Shown: positions 11,554-20,528, numbered from the stretch's first letter. The stretch: DNA of 64,000 bases from Insulibacter thermoxylanivorax (GCF_015472005.1 NZ_BMAQ01000014.1:1-64000), one strand, 5' to 3'. A program made the numbers and translations. The notes: generated by a model not told the origin, from the letters alone.

Positions 11554-11629
11554 ACCCTCAATCCCTCCGCTTCCCCTCAGTACGAGATCAGCAGAATCCT
11601 AACCTGAAGCATCTGATCAGCATCATGTC

Positions 11630-11827
11630 TTAACGCTTCTTCCGATCTTCGAGGGACACCACGTTGCTAAAGCCTTTGCCGTTGCTGTTGACCTGTTCAT
11701 TGCGCAGCATCTGGCTGAGATCCGCAATCGTCTGATCCAGGAGCTTGCCTCTGTACTTAGAGAACAAGCGGCCCCGCTCTTTGGTGAGAATGGCCAAGAT
11801 GAGCTGTTTCTGCTTCGTGCTGAGCAT
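11630..11827 (-). CDS. conserved-looking 65-aa protein of unknown function
   Basis: A basic, mostly helical 65-aa protein (MLSTKQKQLILAILTKERG at the start; ends in DRKKR). GGGAGG lies 10 nt before the ATG. It is the first gene of the likely three-gene SWIM/SNF2 operon. I recognise no family. The other long frame across this stretch has no ribosome binding site and is a shadow. Confidence 0.65.
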   Translation of the reverse strand: MLSTKQKQLILAILTKERGRLFSKYRGKLLDQTIADLSQMLRNEQVNSNGKGFSNVVSLEDRKKR

Positions 11828-12020
11828 GACGCGTCAACCTCCCTTTCTCCTCGCCTGCTTGATGCAACCCACCTTCTTCCGCACAAATTGCATCTCATCG
11901 TCTATTCTGATTGTGACACAGGGCGCCTGAACCTGCAAGGGTGAACTCGCTCTGCACACCGTTCTAAGCACGATCGATGTAGCTCCATGTTGCCCTTCAC
12001 GTATCTGCGATCCATGCGCG

Positions 12021-12980
12021 CTAATAGATGCTTAATCTCCAACGGGCAGCAAGCTCCTGAAGGATACGGCATCCGGCGACGCTGTTACCCTTCTCGTTCA
12101 GCGCCGGACTAATCGTACCGATCCCCATCCTGCCCGGCACGACTGCTAAGATGCCTCCGGCCACGCCGCTCTTAGCGGGGATGCCGACTTTGATGGCGAA
12201 TTCTCCGGACGCGTTGTACATGCCGCAGGTGAGCATGAATGCCTTGGCGATCCGCACGTAACGCTCAGGGATCAAGATTTCACCGCTGTCCGGATCGATG
12301 CCGCCGTTTGCCAGGATCATGCCCATGCGAGCGATCTGCACACAGTTGACGCGGATGGAACACTGGCGAAAATACACCTCCAGATGCTCCTCCACGTCGC
12401 CGCCGATCACTCCGTTATGCTTTAGGAAATAAGCCAACGAGCGGTTGCGGTCTGCCGTCACTGCCTCCGAGCGGTACACCGCTTCATCGATCGCTATAGA
12501 TTCATCCGCAGCAAGCTTGCGGACAAAGGCCAGGATACGATCTGTTTTCTCCTGCGGAGTGCTGCCGCGGATCAGCGAAGTGACGGCGATCGCTCCGGCA
12601 TTGATCATGGGATTGAAGGGTTTGCCCGGCTCGGCCAGCTCCAGCCGCACAATCGAATCAAAATGATCCCCCGTCGGCTCCATGCCTACATGCTCGAACA
12701 GCTTCTCCTCCCCATGATCGATGAGGGCGAGAAGCAGCGTGAACACCTTCGAGATGCTCTGCATCGTAAAGGGAACCCCGCAGTCACCTGCACTAAGCGG
12801 CGCTTGGCCGATCGGCATCACCGTTACACCGAGGGTCTCGGGCGATGCCTTGGCCAGCTCCGGGATATAATCGGCGACTTTCCCCTGCTTAGCAAAGGGT
12901 CTGGCCTTCTCCAGCATTTCCTGCAAAGTCTCGAGATCATATAGATCATATTGAGCGTCATAATGAGCATCCTTCGTCAT
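12021..12980 (-). CDS. glsA: glutaminase A
   Basis: Hydrolyses glutamine to glutamate and ammonia; serine-dependent with a beta-lactamase-like fold. The catalytic S-x-x-K motif is seen in MQSISKVF near residue 75, with FNPMINAGAIA, the Tyr/Asn block of the middle domain, and SGVAGGILAVVPGRMGIG near the end. The 319-aa length is normal. AAGGAG sits 7 nt before the ATG. It is monocistronic, 130 nt from the next small gene. Confidence 0.95.
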   Translation of the reverse strand: MTKDAHYDAQYDLYDLETLQEMLEKARPFAKQGKVADYIPELAKASPETLGVTVMPIGQAPLSAGDCGVPFTMQSISKVFTLLLALIDHGEEKLFEHVGMEPTGDHFDSIVRLELAEPGKPFNPMINAGAIAVTSLIRGSTPQEKTDRILAFVRKLAADESIAIDEAVYRSEAVTADRNRSLAYFLKHNGVIGGDVEEHLEVYFRQCSIRVNCVQIARMGMILANGGIDPDSGEILIPERYVRIAKAFMLTCGMYNASGEFAIKVGIPAKSGVAGGILAVVPGRMGIGTISPALNEKGNSVAGCRILQELAARWRLSIY

Positions 12981-13110
12981 GGTTTCGCTCCTTCGATAGA
13001 AGATACCTGTATGGATGATACCTATGTTGATATTGAAGATATCTAAGAAAATCTGCGGCAGTTACGGGGCAACCGCGCCGGCAGTGCTGGAATGAATCCA
13101 TAAGGCGAGG

Positions 13111-13245
13111 TCAATCTCTTTCGTAGATGGAACCCGATCGGCTGGCGTACAATTCACTGTATACTTTCTCCGCATAGGAATCATCCCCGCAATATAATCC
13201 GCCATTGTCCTTATCGAATAGACGCATCTTCCGAATATTCGTCAT
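13111..13245 (-). CDS. 44-aa protein of unknown function
   Basis: A short open frame (MTNIRKMRLFDKDNGGLYCG at its start, ending YERD) preceded by an excellent AGGAGGGG site 4-5 nt from the ATG. It is charged, hydrophilic, holds one cysteine, and has no signal peptide. It lies between the nucleoside-transporter terminator and glsA on the same strand. Support is only the ribosome binding site and the plausible composition; no family is recognised. Confidence 0.5.
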   Translation of the reverse strand: MTNIRKMRLFDKDNGGLYCGDDSYAEKVYSELYASRSGSIYERD

Positions 13246-13295
13246 CGTACCCCTCCTATTCTTTTAGAATGTACTTTTATAAACGCGGGATATAC

Positions 13296-13332
13296 AAAAA
13301 ATCCGTTCAACAGGTCGTTAAACGGATTTTCT
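13296..13332 (-). terminator. intrinsic terminator of the nupOPQ-type genes
   Basis: On the minus strand a 10-bp stem AAAATCCGTT/AACGGATTTT with a 14-nt loop ends in six T residues, about 80 nt after the stop of the last permease gene. Confidence 0.82.
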
Positions 13333-13413
13333 ATTGATAGAAGATATTCAGCTGTCCGCGAATTGACACGACACCTGAATGAGCGCCCTGAATCATTGCC
13401 TGAGATGCGCAGA

Positions 13414-14343
13414 CTAGGTTTCCCCGCGCCGGAAATGCTTGCCCGCGGCGATCGGTCCACGCGCGCGGTTGCGATAGACGATGAGCACCAGCAGCGTCAC
13501 GATATACGGCAGCATCTCGACGAAGTGAACCGGAATCTCAAACACCTGCAGACGAATCTGCAGCGCTTGCGCAAAACCGAACAACAAGCTTCCTAAGTAG
13601 ACGCCCAGCGGATTCCAGCCGCCGAAGATGAGTGCTGCCAGCGCGATATACCCTCTTCCAGCGACCATGTCCCTCGAGAACATGTTGATATCGCCGATGG
13701 ACAGATAGGCACCGCCGATGCCGGCCAGCACGCCGCAGGTGATCACACCAATATACTGCATCATATAGACGTTCACGCCGAGGGAATCCGCCACCCGCGG
13801 ATTGTCCCCGATGACGCGCATGCGCAGGCCAAAGACGGTTTTGTACAGCACGATCCAACCAAGCACCAAACATGCGATTAAGAGATAGAACAGTATCGAC
13901 GTATTGCCCAAGATCGGACCGATCACCGGAAGATCACGAAGTCCCGGTATCGACAGATTGCCAAGTCCCGCAACAGGAGCGGAACGGCCGCGGTTGCCCC
14001 AGATATTCTCCAGCATCACCGTGGTGAAACCAAGGGAAAGCAGGTTAATAGCCAAACCGCTGATGATGTGATCGGTCTTCAGCTGAATAGTCAGAACGGC
14101 GTGGATGAGTGCGAATAACGCCCCGGCAAGCATGGCGAACAGCAGCCCGACATATGCATTTCCCGTTAGATACGAACCCCACACACCGGCAAAAGCTCCC
14201 GCCAGCATCATCCCCTCAAGGCCGATATTGACGATACCCGCCCGTTCGCTGAAGATCGCACCAAGCGCCGCGAAGGCAATCGGGATGGAGATGCGCAGGG
14301 TGCTCGCGAGCAGGGATACGATCATGTCTATGTTAAGATCCAA
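13414..14343 (-). CDS. nupQ: ABC transporter permease, nucleoside type (NupQ/YufQ-like)
   Basis: A 309-aa polytopic membrane protein of the branched-chain permease fold, with about 8-9 hydrophobic segments. The motif NIGLEGMMLAGAF near residue 35 and GRGYIALAALIFGGWNPLG near residue 235 are typical of the second permease in BMP-type nucleoside importers. It overlaps the upstream permease gene by 11 nt, and a terminator follows. Nucleoside specificity is taken from the family and from the neighbouring BMP lipoprotein. Confidence 0.9.
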   Translation of the reverse strand: MDLNIDMIVSLLASTLRISIPIAFAALGAIFSERAGIVNIGLEGMMLAGAFAGVWGSYLTGNAYVGLLFAMLAGALFALIHAVLTIQLKTDHIISGLAINLLSLGFTTVMLENIWGNRGRSAPVAGLGNLSIPGLRDLPVIGPILGNTSILFYLLIACLVLGWIVLYKTVFGLRMRVIGDNPRVADSLGVNVYMMQYIGVITCGVLAGIGGAYLSIGDINMFSRDMVAGRGYIALAALIFGGWNPLGVYLGSLLFGFAQALQIRLQVFEIPVHFVEMLPYIVTLLVLIVYRNRARGPIAAGKHFRRGET

Positions 14344-15364
14344 TGCTCTCGCCCCGCTTTCTCATGAGGTTGATGCGCTTCACGACCCATGGGATGGCCA
14401 CGAAAATGATGACCAAGGCTTGGATCATGACGACGAAGTCCGTCGGCACGTCCGTCAGCCGGTCAAGGGTCATCGAACCGCTGCGCAGAGCGCCGAAGAG
14501 GAGTGCCGACAGCAGCACGCCCAGCGGATGATTGCGGGCCAGGACAGCGACGGCGATGCCGTCGAAGCCGTAGCCGGGAGATATGCCGGCCACGAAATAG
14601 CGGTATACGCCGAGCACTTCGACAGCCCCGGCCAGGGCTGCGATGAAACCGCTGATGAGCATCGCCAGAATCATCCGCCTGCCGATGTTGATCCCGCCAG
14701 TGCGGGCCGCATCTTGATTCAAACCGACGGCGCGGATCTCATATCCATAGACGGTGCGGTTGAACATCCAATATATTACAAGGCATGCTATGACAGCGAT
14801 GAAGATGCCCGTCGTCAGCTGATTCGGCGGGATCAGCCGCGTCAGCTGCATGCCGGCGGGAATCGTTTCGGTGCGCGGCACCATGCCTTCTGCTTTGAAA
14901 GGATAGTTCACGAGATAGTTCGTCAGCGAAGCTGCTATGTAATTCAGCATGATGGTCACGATGACTTCATGGGCGCCGAACTTCACTTTCATATAACCGG
15001 CGATCCCCGCCCACAGAGCGCCGACGATGCCGGCTGCAAGCAAAGCGATGAACGCCAGCAAGATCCCCGGCAAACCGTTGAAGAAGACGCCGATCAGAGC
15101 CGCTGCCATCGCTCCCATAAGCAGCTGGCCTTCGCCGCCGATATTGAACAGTCCGCCGCGGAAAGCCACGGCCACCGCCAGCCCTGTGAAGATCAGGGGC
15201 GTTGCTTTCGCTAAGGTATTCGCCCAAGCATTGGTGCTGCCAAAGGCGCCGATGATCAGAGCACGATAGGCCTCTATCGGATCATATCCGGCCGCCGCCA
15301 AGATCAGCCCGCCGGCCAGGAATGCTGCGAACAGGGACAGGATTAAGGTGATTAGTCTATTCAT
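14333..15364 (-). CDS. nupP: ABC transporter permease, nucleoside type (NupP/YufP-like)
   Basis: A 343-aa membrane protein with about ten hydrophobic segments; NIGGEGQLLMGAMAAA near residue 75 and GYGFDGIAVAVLARNHPLG near residue 280 mark the first permease of the BMP-type importer. It overlaps both neighbours (8 nt with the ATPase gene, 11 nt with the second permease gene), as expected for a heterodimeric channel made in equal amounts. Confidence 0.9.
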   Translation of the reverse strand: MNRLITLILSLFAAFLAGGLILAAAGYDPIEAYRALIIGAFGSTNAWANTLAKATPLIFTGLAVAVAFRGGLFNIGGEGQLLMGAMAAALIGVFFNGLPGILLAFIALLAAGIVGALWAGIAGYMKVKFGAHEVIVTIMLNYIAASLTNYLVNYPFKAEGMVPRTETIPAGMQLTRLIPPNQLTTGIFIAVIACLVIYWMFNRTVYGYEIRAVGLNQDAARTGGINIGRRMILAMLISGFIAALAGAVEVLGVYRYFVAGISPGYGFDGIAVAVLARNHPLGVLLSALLFGALRSGSMTLDRLTDVPTDFVVMIQALVIIFVAIPWVVKRINLMRKRGESIGS

Positions 15365-16901
15365 CTGCAGTTGCCGTCTCCTTCCTATGCTCGGTGCTGT
15401 TCTTGCCGCTGGTCATATACTCGCCCAGTTCAAACTCATCGAAGGAATCCGCCGCTCCGTAAGCGACGATCCTTCCTTCATAGATCACAGCGATCTTATC
15501 GCTCAGCTTGCGGATCTCATCGAGCTCCGCAGAGATGAGCAGCACCGCCTTGCCTTGATCGCGCATGGCAACCAGCTGCTCATGAATATATTCGATGGCA
15601 CCGATATCCACGCCGCGGGTCGGCTGAGCAGCGATGATCACCTGCGGATCTTGCGATAACACACGGCCGATGACCACTTTCTGCTGGTTGCCTCCGGATA
15701 AGGCGCTGACTTTGGTATCGATGCTTTCCGAACGGATCCGATATTGCTCCCGGATTCGTGCAGCATGTTGTTTCAGCTGCTTCATGCGCAGCACTTTCCT
15801 GCGTTGGAAGAACGGCCTGTTCTGATAACCGAGCATGAGGTTATCGCGGATGGAGAATTCGCCGACGAGCCCCAGCTTATTGCGGTCTTCAGGAATATGA
15901 CCGATGCCGGAAGTGATCATCTCATTCGGCGACTGCTTCGTGATATCTTTGCCGCGGAACAGGATCTTCCCCTCATGCAGCGGGGTAAGACCGGTAAGCG
16001 CCTCGATCAGCTCGGTCTGGCCATTGCCTTCTACCCCTGCCAAGCCCAGAATCTCTCCGGTATAGAGTTCCAGATGGAGATCATTCAGCACAGGGACGCG
16101 GTTCTTAACGAGGGTCCCGTGCTTGATCTCCAAGATCTTGTTCCGCTCCGGATAGGTCGAAGGCGGGGCCTTGGCGAAGGAAACCTTGCGCCCAACCATC
16201 ATCTCAGCAAGCCCCGCTTGGCTTGTCTCCGCGATCTCAACGGTTCCGACCAGCTTGCCGGCCCGCAGCACCGTAGCGCGGTCCGCCAACTCCATCGTTT
16301 CATTCAACTTATGGGTGATCATGATGATCGTCTTGCCGGCTTTCTTCAGATCGCGCAGCACGCGGAATAGCTCGACAACTTCCAGCGGCGTAAGCACCGC
16401 AGTCGGTTCGTCCAGGATGAGAATATCCGCCTTGCGATACAAGGCTTTCAGAATCTCAACCCGCTGCTTGGTGCCGACGGGCAGTTCTTCGACCCGCTGC
16501 CTGGGATCGACTTTTAGGCCGTAGGTTTCCGATAAGGTCTGCACTTCTTGCATCGCTTTGGACTTGTCGAAGAACATCCCTTTCTTCGGCTCATACCCAA
16601 GCACAACGTTCTCTGATACAGTCAAAGCATCGATCAGCATAAAATGCTGATGCACCATCGCAATCCCAAGACGGATCGCCGCCGTCGGACTGGTGATAGC
16701 CTGCGGCACGCCGTTAATGCGGATCTCGCCCTCATCCGGCTGCTGCATGCCGTACAGGATTTTCATTAAGGTGGTCTTGCCGGCACCGTTCTCCCCGAGA
16801 AGGCTGTGAATTTCGCCGGCCCGCACGGTGAGATTCACCGAATCATTGGCCACCGTTTTGGCGAAGCGTTTCGTGATGCCCAACATCTCAACTGCATACA
16901 T
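15357..16901 (-). CDS. nupO: ABC transporter ATPase with two nucleotide-binding domains (NupO/YufO-like)
   Basis: Energises nucleoside import. Both halves of this 514-aa protein are ABC domains: the first has GENGAGKTTLMKILYG, LILDEPTAVLTP and an H-loop ITHK; the second has the degenerate Walker A VEGNGQTELI, the signature ALSGGNQQK and AAQPTRGVD in place of a canonical Walker B. This is the RbsA/MglA-like pattern with an inactive-looking second site. I chose the ATG at 16901, with GGAGG 11 nt upstream; the TTG at 16919 overlaps that site. It is the first gene of the permease operon and lies 1 kb from the lipoprotein gene. Confidence 0.93.
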   Translation of the reverse strand: MYAVEMLGITKRFAKTVANDSVNLTVRAGEIHSLLGENGAGKTTLMKILYGMQQPDEGEIRINGVPQAITSPTAAIRLGIAMVHQHFMLIDALTVSENVVLGYEPKKGMFFDKSKAMQEVQTLSETYGLKVDPRQRVEELPVGTKQRVEILKALYRKADILILDEPTAVLTPLEVVELFRVLRDLKKAGKTIIMITHKLNETMELADRATVLRAGKLVGTVEIAETSQAGLAEMMVGRKVSFAKAPPSTYPERNKILEIKHGTLVKNRVPVLNDLHLELYTGEILGLAGVEGNGQTELIEALTGLTPLHEGKILFRGKDITKQSPNEMITSGIGHIPEDRNKLGLVGEFSIRDNLMLGYQNRPFFQRRKVLRMKQLKQHAARIREQYRIRSESIDTKVSALSGGNQQKVVIGRVLSQDPQVIIAAQPTRGVDIGAIEYIHEQLVAMRDQGKAVLLISAELDEIRKLSDKIAVIYEGRIVAYGAADSFDEFELGEYMTSGKNSTEHRKETATADE

Positions 16902-17185
16902 AACAGATTGATCCTCCAATTTTCTCCGCCTCTTGTCAAAAATAATGTGATTATTATATAGAAATTCTTGGCCTGAGCCAAGTCGAAGACGCAGGAGCAG
17001 GCTTAGAATTTCTTATGCAGACGGGAATATCGTCATTTTATTACTTTGGTTCTGCATCAGAAATTTTGCAACCGGCACTGATGGATGGTTAACTTATGGC
17101 ATAATTGGTACCTTTTAGTATGTACGAAAGTGTTTTATGTTATCACAACATATACTGAATTGGTCAATCTAATGGTCCTTTTGTG

Positions 17186-17365
17186 TTTTGTCCTAAATTT
17201 GGGACATACAGGTTGATGTAGAGACGCGTTTTGCATATGTTGTCCTAAATTTCGTATAAAAGTGATTCTGAGACGTCTCGGCAAACGGATTTTGTCCTAA
17301 AATTCGTATAAACATAGTAATTCAGGCCGCGGTAATAAAGGCTTTATCCTAAATTTCGTACAAAA
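17186..17365. repeat. degenerate repeat array A, four copies, 52-bp period
   Basis: Four copies of a core resembling TTGTCCTAAATTTCGTATAA begin at regular intervals: the TCCTAAA box starts at 17191, 17243, 17295 and 17347, exactly 52 bp apart each time. Between cores the sequence diverges but keeps a short palindrome at about the same place in the first three units (ACGCGT at 17224, a 10-bp GAGACGTCTC at about 17270, CCGCGG at 17327). Copy 1 is itself a near palindrome. No coding potential was seen. Confidence 0.75.
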
Positions 17366-17451
17366 AGCCAAAGCCCTTGCTCATGATGCCGAAGCTGGAG
17401 CCTCCGATGGCAGCAACCGTCTCTTCCTGCATATCACCAGCATGGATGCAG

Positions 17452-17660
17452 AAAATAACGGAAATCATATTTCCCTTATTTGCTCCAAAACCTCGAAAAT
17501 CCAAAAATAACGGAAGCCAAATTTCTCTTATTTGATCTATATGTGCTGATTTCTGCTTATTTTAATGGATTTTTCGAGAATAACGGAAATCTGGCTTCTG
17601 CTATTTCATCAAAACCGCGGTAAATCCCGAAATAAGGGAAGTTGAGCTTCCACTATTGCG
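17452..17660. repeat. hairpin repeat array B, four units, 52/73/52-bp period
   Basis: Four units start with AATAACGG or AATAAGGG at 17454, 17506, 17579 and 17631 (steps 52, 73, 52). Each unit is an imperfect inverted repeat in which AATAACGGAAA pairs with TTTCCCTTATT-like sequence across a 4-6-nt loop. The longer step is explained by an extra reverse-orientation half-unit near 17545-17565. The rest of 16902-17868 shows no gene. Confidence 0.72.
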
Positions 17661-17869
17661 TTTCAACACAATCTGACACTGATTCATCCTTCATGACCTG
17701 ATACGCATGATCTGATACGATTTTGGCTGACTCACCCATCATGCCGAACCTATTGCATCCCAACGCATCTTGACGCTGTTTCGCCCCATCTCATCATCAT
17801 CCCATCTCATCATCGCAACATGGGAAGGCAGTTCTTGCGCTTCCGCCTCTGCCAATCCAAATATAAAAG

Positions 17870-17893
17870 AAGGGTATGGTCTCCCATACCCTT
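17870..17893 (-). terminator. intrinsic terminator directly after the BMP lipoprotein gene
   Basis: A perfect 10-bp stem AAGGGTATGG/CCATACCCTT with a 4-nt loop lies about 10 nt after the stop codon, followed on the minus strand by TCTTTTATATTT. It separates the lipoprotein gene from the ATPase/permease genes. Confidence 0.85.
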
Positions 17894-17902
17894 ATCCATA
17901 GA

Positions 17903-18997
17903 TTAAGATTGGTTTGCCAAGAAGGCATCGACTTCGGCAAGCGTGCGCGGAACTACAATCTCGCCGCTGATGATCTTCTCCTTCAGTTCCTCTGCGAGAT
18001 CGAGGTATTCCTGCGGAATCTCGATTTCGCTGCCTTCCACTGTATATCCAACGCCGTCGTCTTCCAAGCCAAGGCTCATAAGCCCCGGCTCCCATGTGCC
18101 GTCGATGACTGCTTTAATATTATCGAAGATGGCATTGTCGATATGTTTCAGCGTACCTATGATCATGTTATCCGGTTCTTGAGCAGGTGTCATATCGGCG
18201 CCGATCGACCATTTGCCCTGTTCCTTCGCCGCAGTGAACACACCGTTTCCGGAACCGCCGGCGGCAGCATAGACGATATCCGCACCGCTCTCGTACATCG
18301 AAACGGTCATTTCTTTGCCGAGGTTCGGGTTATCCCAAGCGTTGGTGTAATTGTACAGCACTTCGACGGAAGGGTCGATGTATTTGGCTCCTGCCATATA
18401 GCCGGACAGGAATTCATTGATCAGCTCGTTATCCGTACCGCCGATGAATCCAATCTTCTTCGTCTGGGATTGTTTTGCTGCGATTGCCCCTGCAAGGAAA
18501 GAAGATTCCTGCGCTTTGAATACCGCGGAAGCGACATTCGGAGCATCGCCGGTAAATGCCGTATCAAGCAGGTAAAACTTCTGATCAGGAAACTCCGCCG
18601 AGACATTCGTAATCGCGTCGAGCTGGTCGAAGCTGATGCCGATGATTAGATCATATTCCCCGCTGCTGGCAAAATCCCGGTGAAACGTCTCAAATTCAGC
18701 GATTGCCTGCGGTTCAACAAAGTCAAACTCGATGCCGAGTTCAGCTTCTGCTCGCTTAATCCCTGCGTAAGCCACATCATTGAAGTTGCGGTCACCCAGT
18801 CCGCCGGTCGCGAACACGATAGCCACCTTCGCCGTCGGTTCACCGGCTTTTCCGTCCTGTGTCTGCTCATCCGCGGCACCATTCGCGCCGTTGTTCGGAT
18901 TCGCCCTGTTCGAGTTGTTTCCGCCGCCGCAAGCCGCCAGCAGAAACACCAGCGCCGTGATCAAAGAGATCACCGCATAGATTGATTTTCTTTGCAT
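17903..18997 (-). CDS. nupN: BMP-family nucleoside-binding lipoprotein (NupN/YufN-like)
   Basis: The extracellular substrate-binding subunit of the nucleoside ABC importer. A lipoprotein signal peptide ends in LLAACGGG (lipidated Cys at about 22), followed by an Asn/Gly-rich linker. The PBP1-BMP domain then shows VAIVFATGGLGDRNFNDVAY, the typical family opening, and ADIVYAAAGGSGNGVF. Its length of 364 aa is usual. It is first in gene order, but a strong terminator and 1 kb of repeat DNA separate it from the ATPase gene, so the binding protein may be made independently and in excess. Confidence 0.92.
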   Translation of the reverse strand: MQRKSIYAVISLITALVFLLAACGGGNNSNRANPNNGANGAADEQTQDGKAGEPTAKVAIVFATGGLGDRNFNDVAYAGIKRAEAELGIEFDFVEPQAIAEFETFHRDFASSGEYDLIIGISFDQLDAITNVSAEFPDQKFYLLDTAFTGDAPNVASAVFKAQESSFLAGAIAAKQSQTKKIGFIGGTDNELINEFLSGYMAGAKYIDPSVEVLYNYTNAWDNPNLGKEMTVSMYESGADIVYAAAGGSGNGVFTAAKEQGKWSIGADMTPAQEPDNMIIGTLKHIDNAIFDNIKAVIDGTWEPGLMSLGLEDDGVGYTVEGSEIEIPQEYLDLAEELKEKIISGEIVVPRTLAEVDAFLANQS

Positions 18998-19107
18998 TTC
19001 TCGTCCACCCTTTTTTATCTCTGTCTAAGATCTATCCTGTAAGCGCGAATAAGGCGCCTAAGGAACATTATGGACTGGATGACCCCCAAGTAATCAGCAT
19101 CTGCTCA

Positions 19108-19181
19108 GCATGCCTCAATCTTATGTTCCATCGCATACCTAAATCTTATGTATCATCGCATGCCTGATCCTATACCTCATC
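19108..19181. repeat. 25-bp tandem repeat, three copies
   Basis: Three head-to-tail copies begin with GCATGCCT/GCATACCT at 19108, 19133 and 19158. Copies 1 and 2 agree at 21 of 25 positions by eye; copy 3 is shorter and more diverged, and covers the stop codon of the 89-aa gene. Confidence 0.7.
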
Positions 19182-19439
19182 ATATGCATCGATTACCGCA
19201 TCCAGCAGCATGTCGAAGGCTTCGTCGTTTTCCTCCAGATAGCGGTCCACCGCATCGATCTCCTCTTCCGGTCCCGATTCACCTAGGAATCGCAGGGAAT
19301 ACCCCCAGTCTCGACCGTCCTTGCTGTGAAAGAAGATCTCGTACGGCCTTTGGTGACCGTCCACTGTAAATTCGACCTGCCCGATGTAATGTTCGTCCTC
19401 CGTTCGACCGGCATGGACATTCCTTATCATAATCTTCAT
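19170..19439 (-). CDS. acidic 89-aa protein of unknown function
   Basis: A soluble, strongly acidic protein with no signal peptide or membrane segment. Its first half reads as beta strands (IGQVEFTVDG, PYEIFFHSKD), and its last 35 residues as an acidic helix rich in E and D. GGGAGGG lies about 5 nt before the ATG. It is transcribed toward nupN on the same strand, and its stop codon lies inside a 25-bp tandem repeat. I do not recognise the family. Confidence 0.7.
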   Translation of the reverse strand: MKIMIRNVHAGRTEDEHYIGQVEFTVDGHQRPYEIFFHSKDGRDWGYSLRFLGESGPEEEIDAVDRYLEENDEAFDMLLDAVIDAYDEV

Positions 19440-19595
19440 ACTTACCCTCCCGTCAAGACGGTATATTTTTTATTATGCACAAAAATGAATGATTCACTCA
19501 AATATTCATGAAATGTTCACACCTTCGAGTTTTTTCATTGAAATATCTGTTTCATTCGATTTACCTGTTCATGGATACGCTTGGTTTGGGACCGA

Positions 19596-20528
19596 TCACA
19601 GCGGGATATCCAAGAGATAGATCACACCGGTCACCGTGATGATGCTGCATAAGGTTGAGACGAATACCGCTTGGGAAGCAAATTCCTTCTCATTGTCGAA
19701 TTCCACGGCTAACAGCACGCTGCTGAGCGAGGTCGGCACTGAGGACGAGACGATAAGCGCCGCACTCATCAGATCCGGCAGCCCTAAGAGTGTTACAATC
19801 ACCCAAGCCAGCATGGGTCCAACAACGAGCCGCAGCGTACAAGAGATGCTGATATCCGTTGCGAGAGAGCGGCTGATTCTCCACGACATGCTGCCCAGCT
19901 GCACGCCCAGCGTGATCAGCGCCGTACCGATGAAGGCATTCGACAGATAACCGATCGGCGTTGCCAAGAAGTCTGGAATCTGAACCTCAAAACCTCTCAG
20001 CAGAAAAGCCAGGGGAATCACATAGATGACCGGCATCGAGACGATGGTCCGCCAGATGTCGCGAAACTTTGCTCGATGAGCGTTTACAGCGTAAATCCCG
20101 TATGTATTCGGAATCAAGGATTGCATCATCATGATCAGGATTTGAATGGACAGCGTATAAGCGTTGCCGGCAAAAGCCAGCTGATTCAGCGGAATGCCGT
20201 AGTTCGCACTGTTATAGAACAGCACGCTGTTGCGCATCGAAGCGATCATGCCGCCCTTATACCCTCTAAGGCGAATGACCAGTTCAAGCACTAGATACTG
20301 AGCAAACATGAAGAGGAAGAAGAATAATAACACCTGCCCCACCAGCATGGCGGAGATCTCCGTCGTATAGAGCAGATTGAAAATCACAGCCGGAGAAAAA
20401 AGATAAAAATTCAACTTCGACAACGTTTTAATATCCAGTGAAAAAGCCTTCTGCAGAATAATGCCGATTACGATCATGACCGTAAGCGGCAGAACGTTAT
20501 TGACCAAGATGTGTAAGAATATACTCAT
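19596..20528 (-). CDS. AEC-family (auxin efflux carrier-like) transporter
   Basis: A 310-aa membrane protein with about ten hydrophobic segments in two repeats, the AEC layout. Typical signs are the N-terminal NNVLPLTVMIVIGIILQKAF, the LSKLNFYLFSPAVIF block, NSANYGIPLNQLAF and, in the C-terminal half, LVVGPMLAW and SSVPTSLSSVLLAVEF. Members export organic acids or amino-acid-like anions; the substrate here is unknown. It is monocistronic and divergent from a 97-aa gene. Confidence 0.87.
   Translation of the reverse strand: MSIFLHILVNNVLPLTVMIVIGIILQKAFSLDIKTLSKLNFYLFSPAVIFNLLYTTEISAMLVGQVLLFFFLFMFAQYLVLELVIRLRGYKGGMIASMRNSVLFYNSANYGIPLNQLAFAGNAYTLSIQILIMMMQSLIPNTYGIYAVNAHRAKFRDIWRTIVSMPVIYVIPLAFLLRGFEVQIPDFLATPIGYLSNAFIGTALITLGVQLGSMSWRISRSLATDISISCTLRLVVGPMLAWVIVTLLGLPDLMSAALIVSSSVPTSLSSVLLAVEFDNEKEFASQAVFVSTLCSIITVTGVIYLLDIPL

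Noticed and set aside
17186-17365. CRISPR-like regular repeats with about 31-nt spacers
   Set aside because: Only four copies with several mismatches, spacers resemble each other, and no cas gene is nearby; called a diverged tandem repeat instead.
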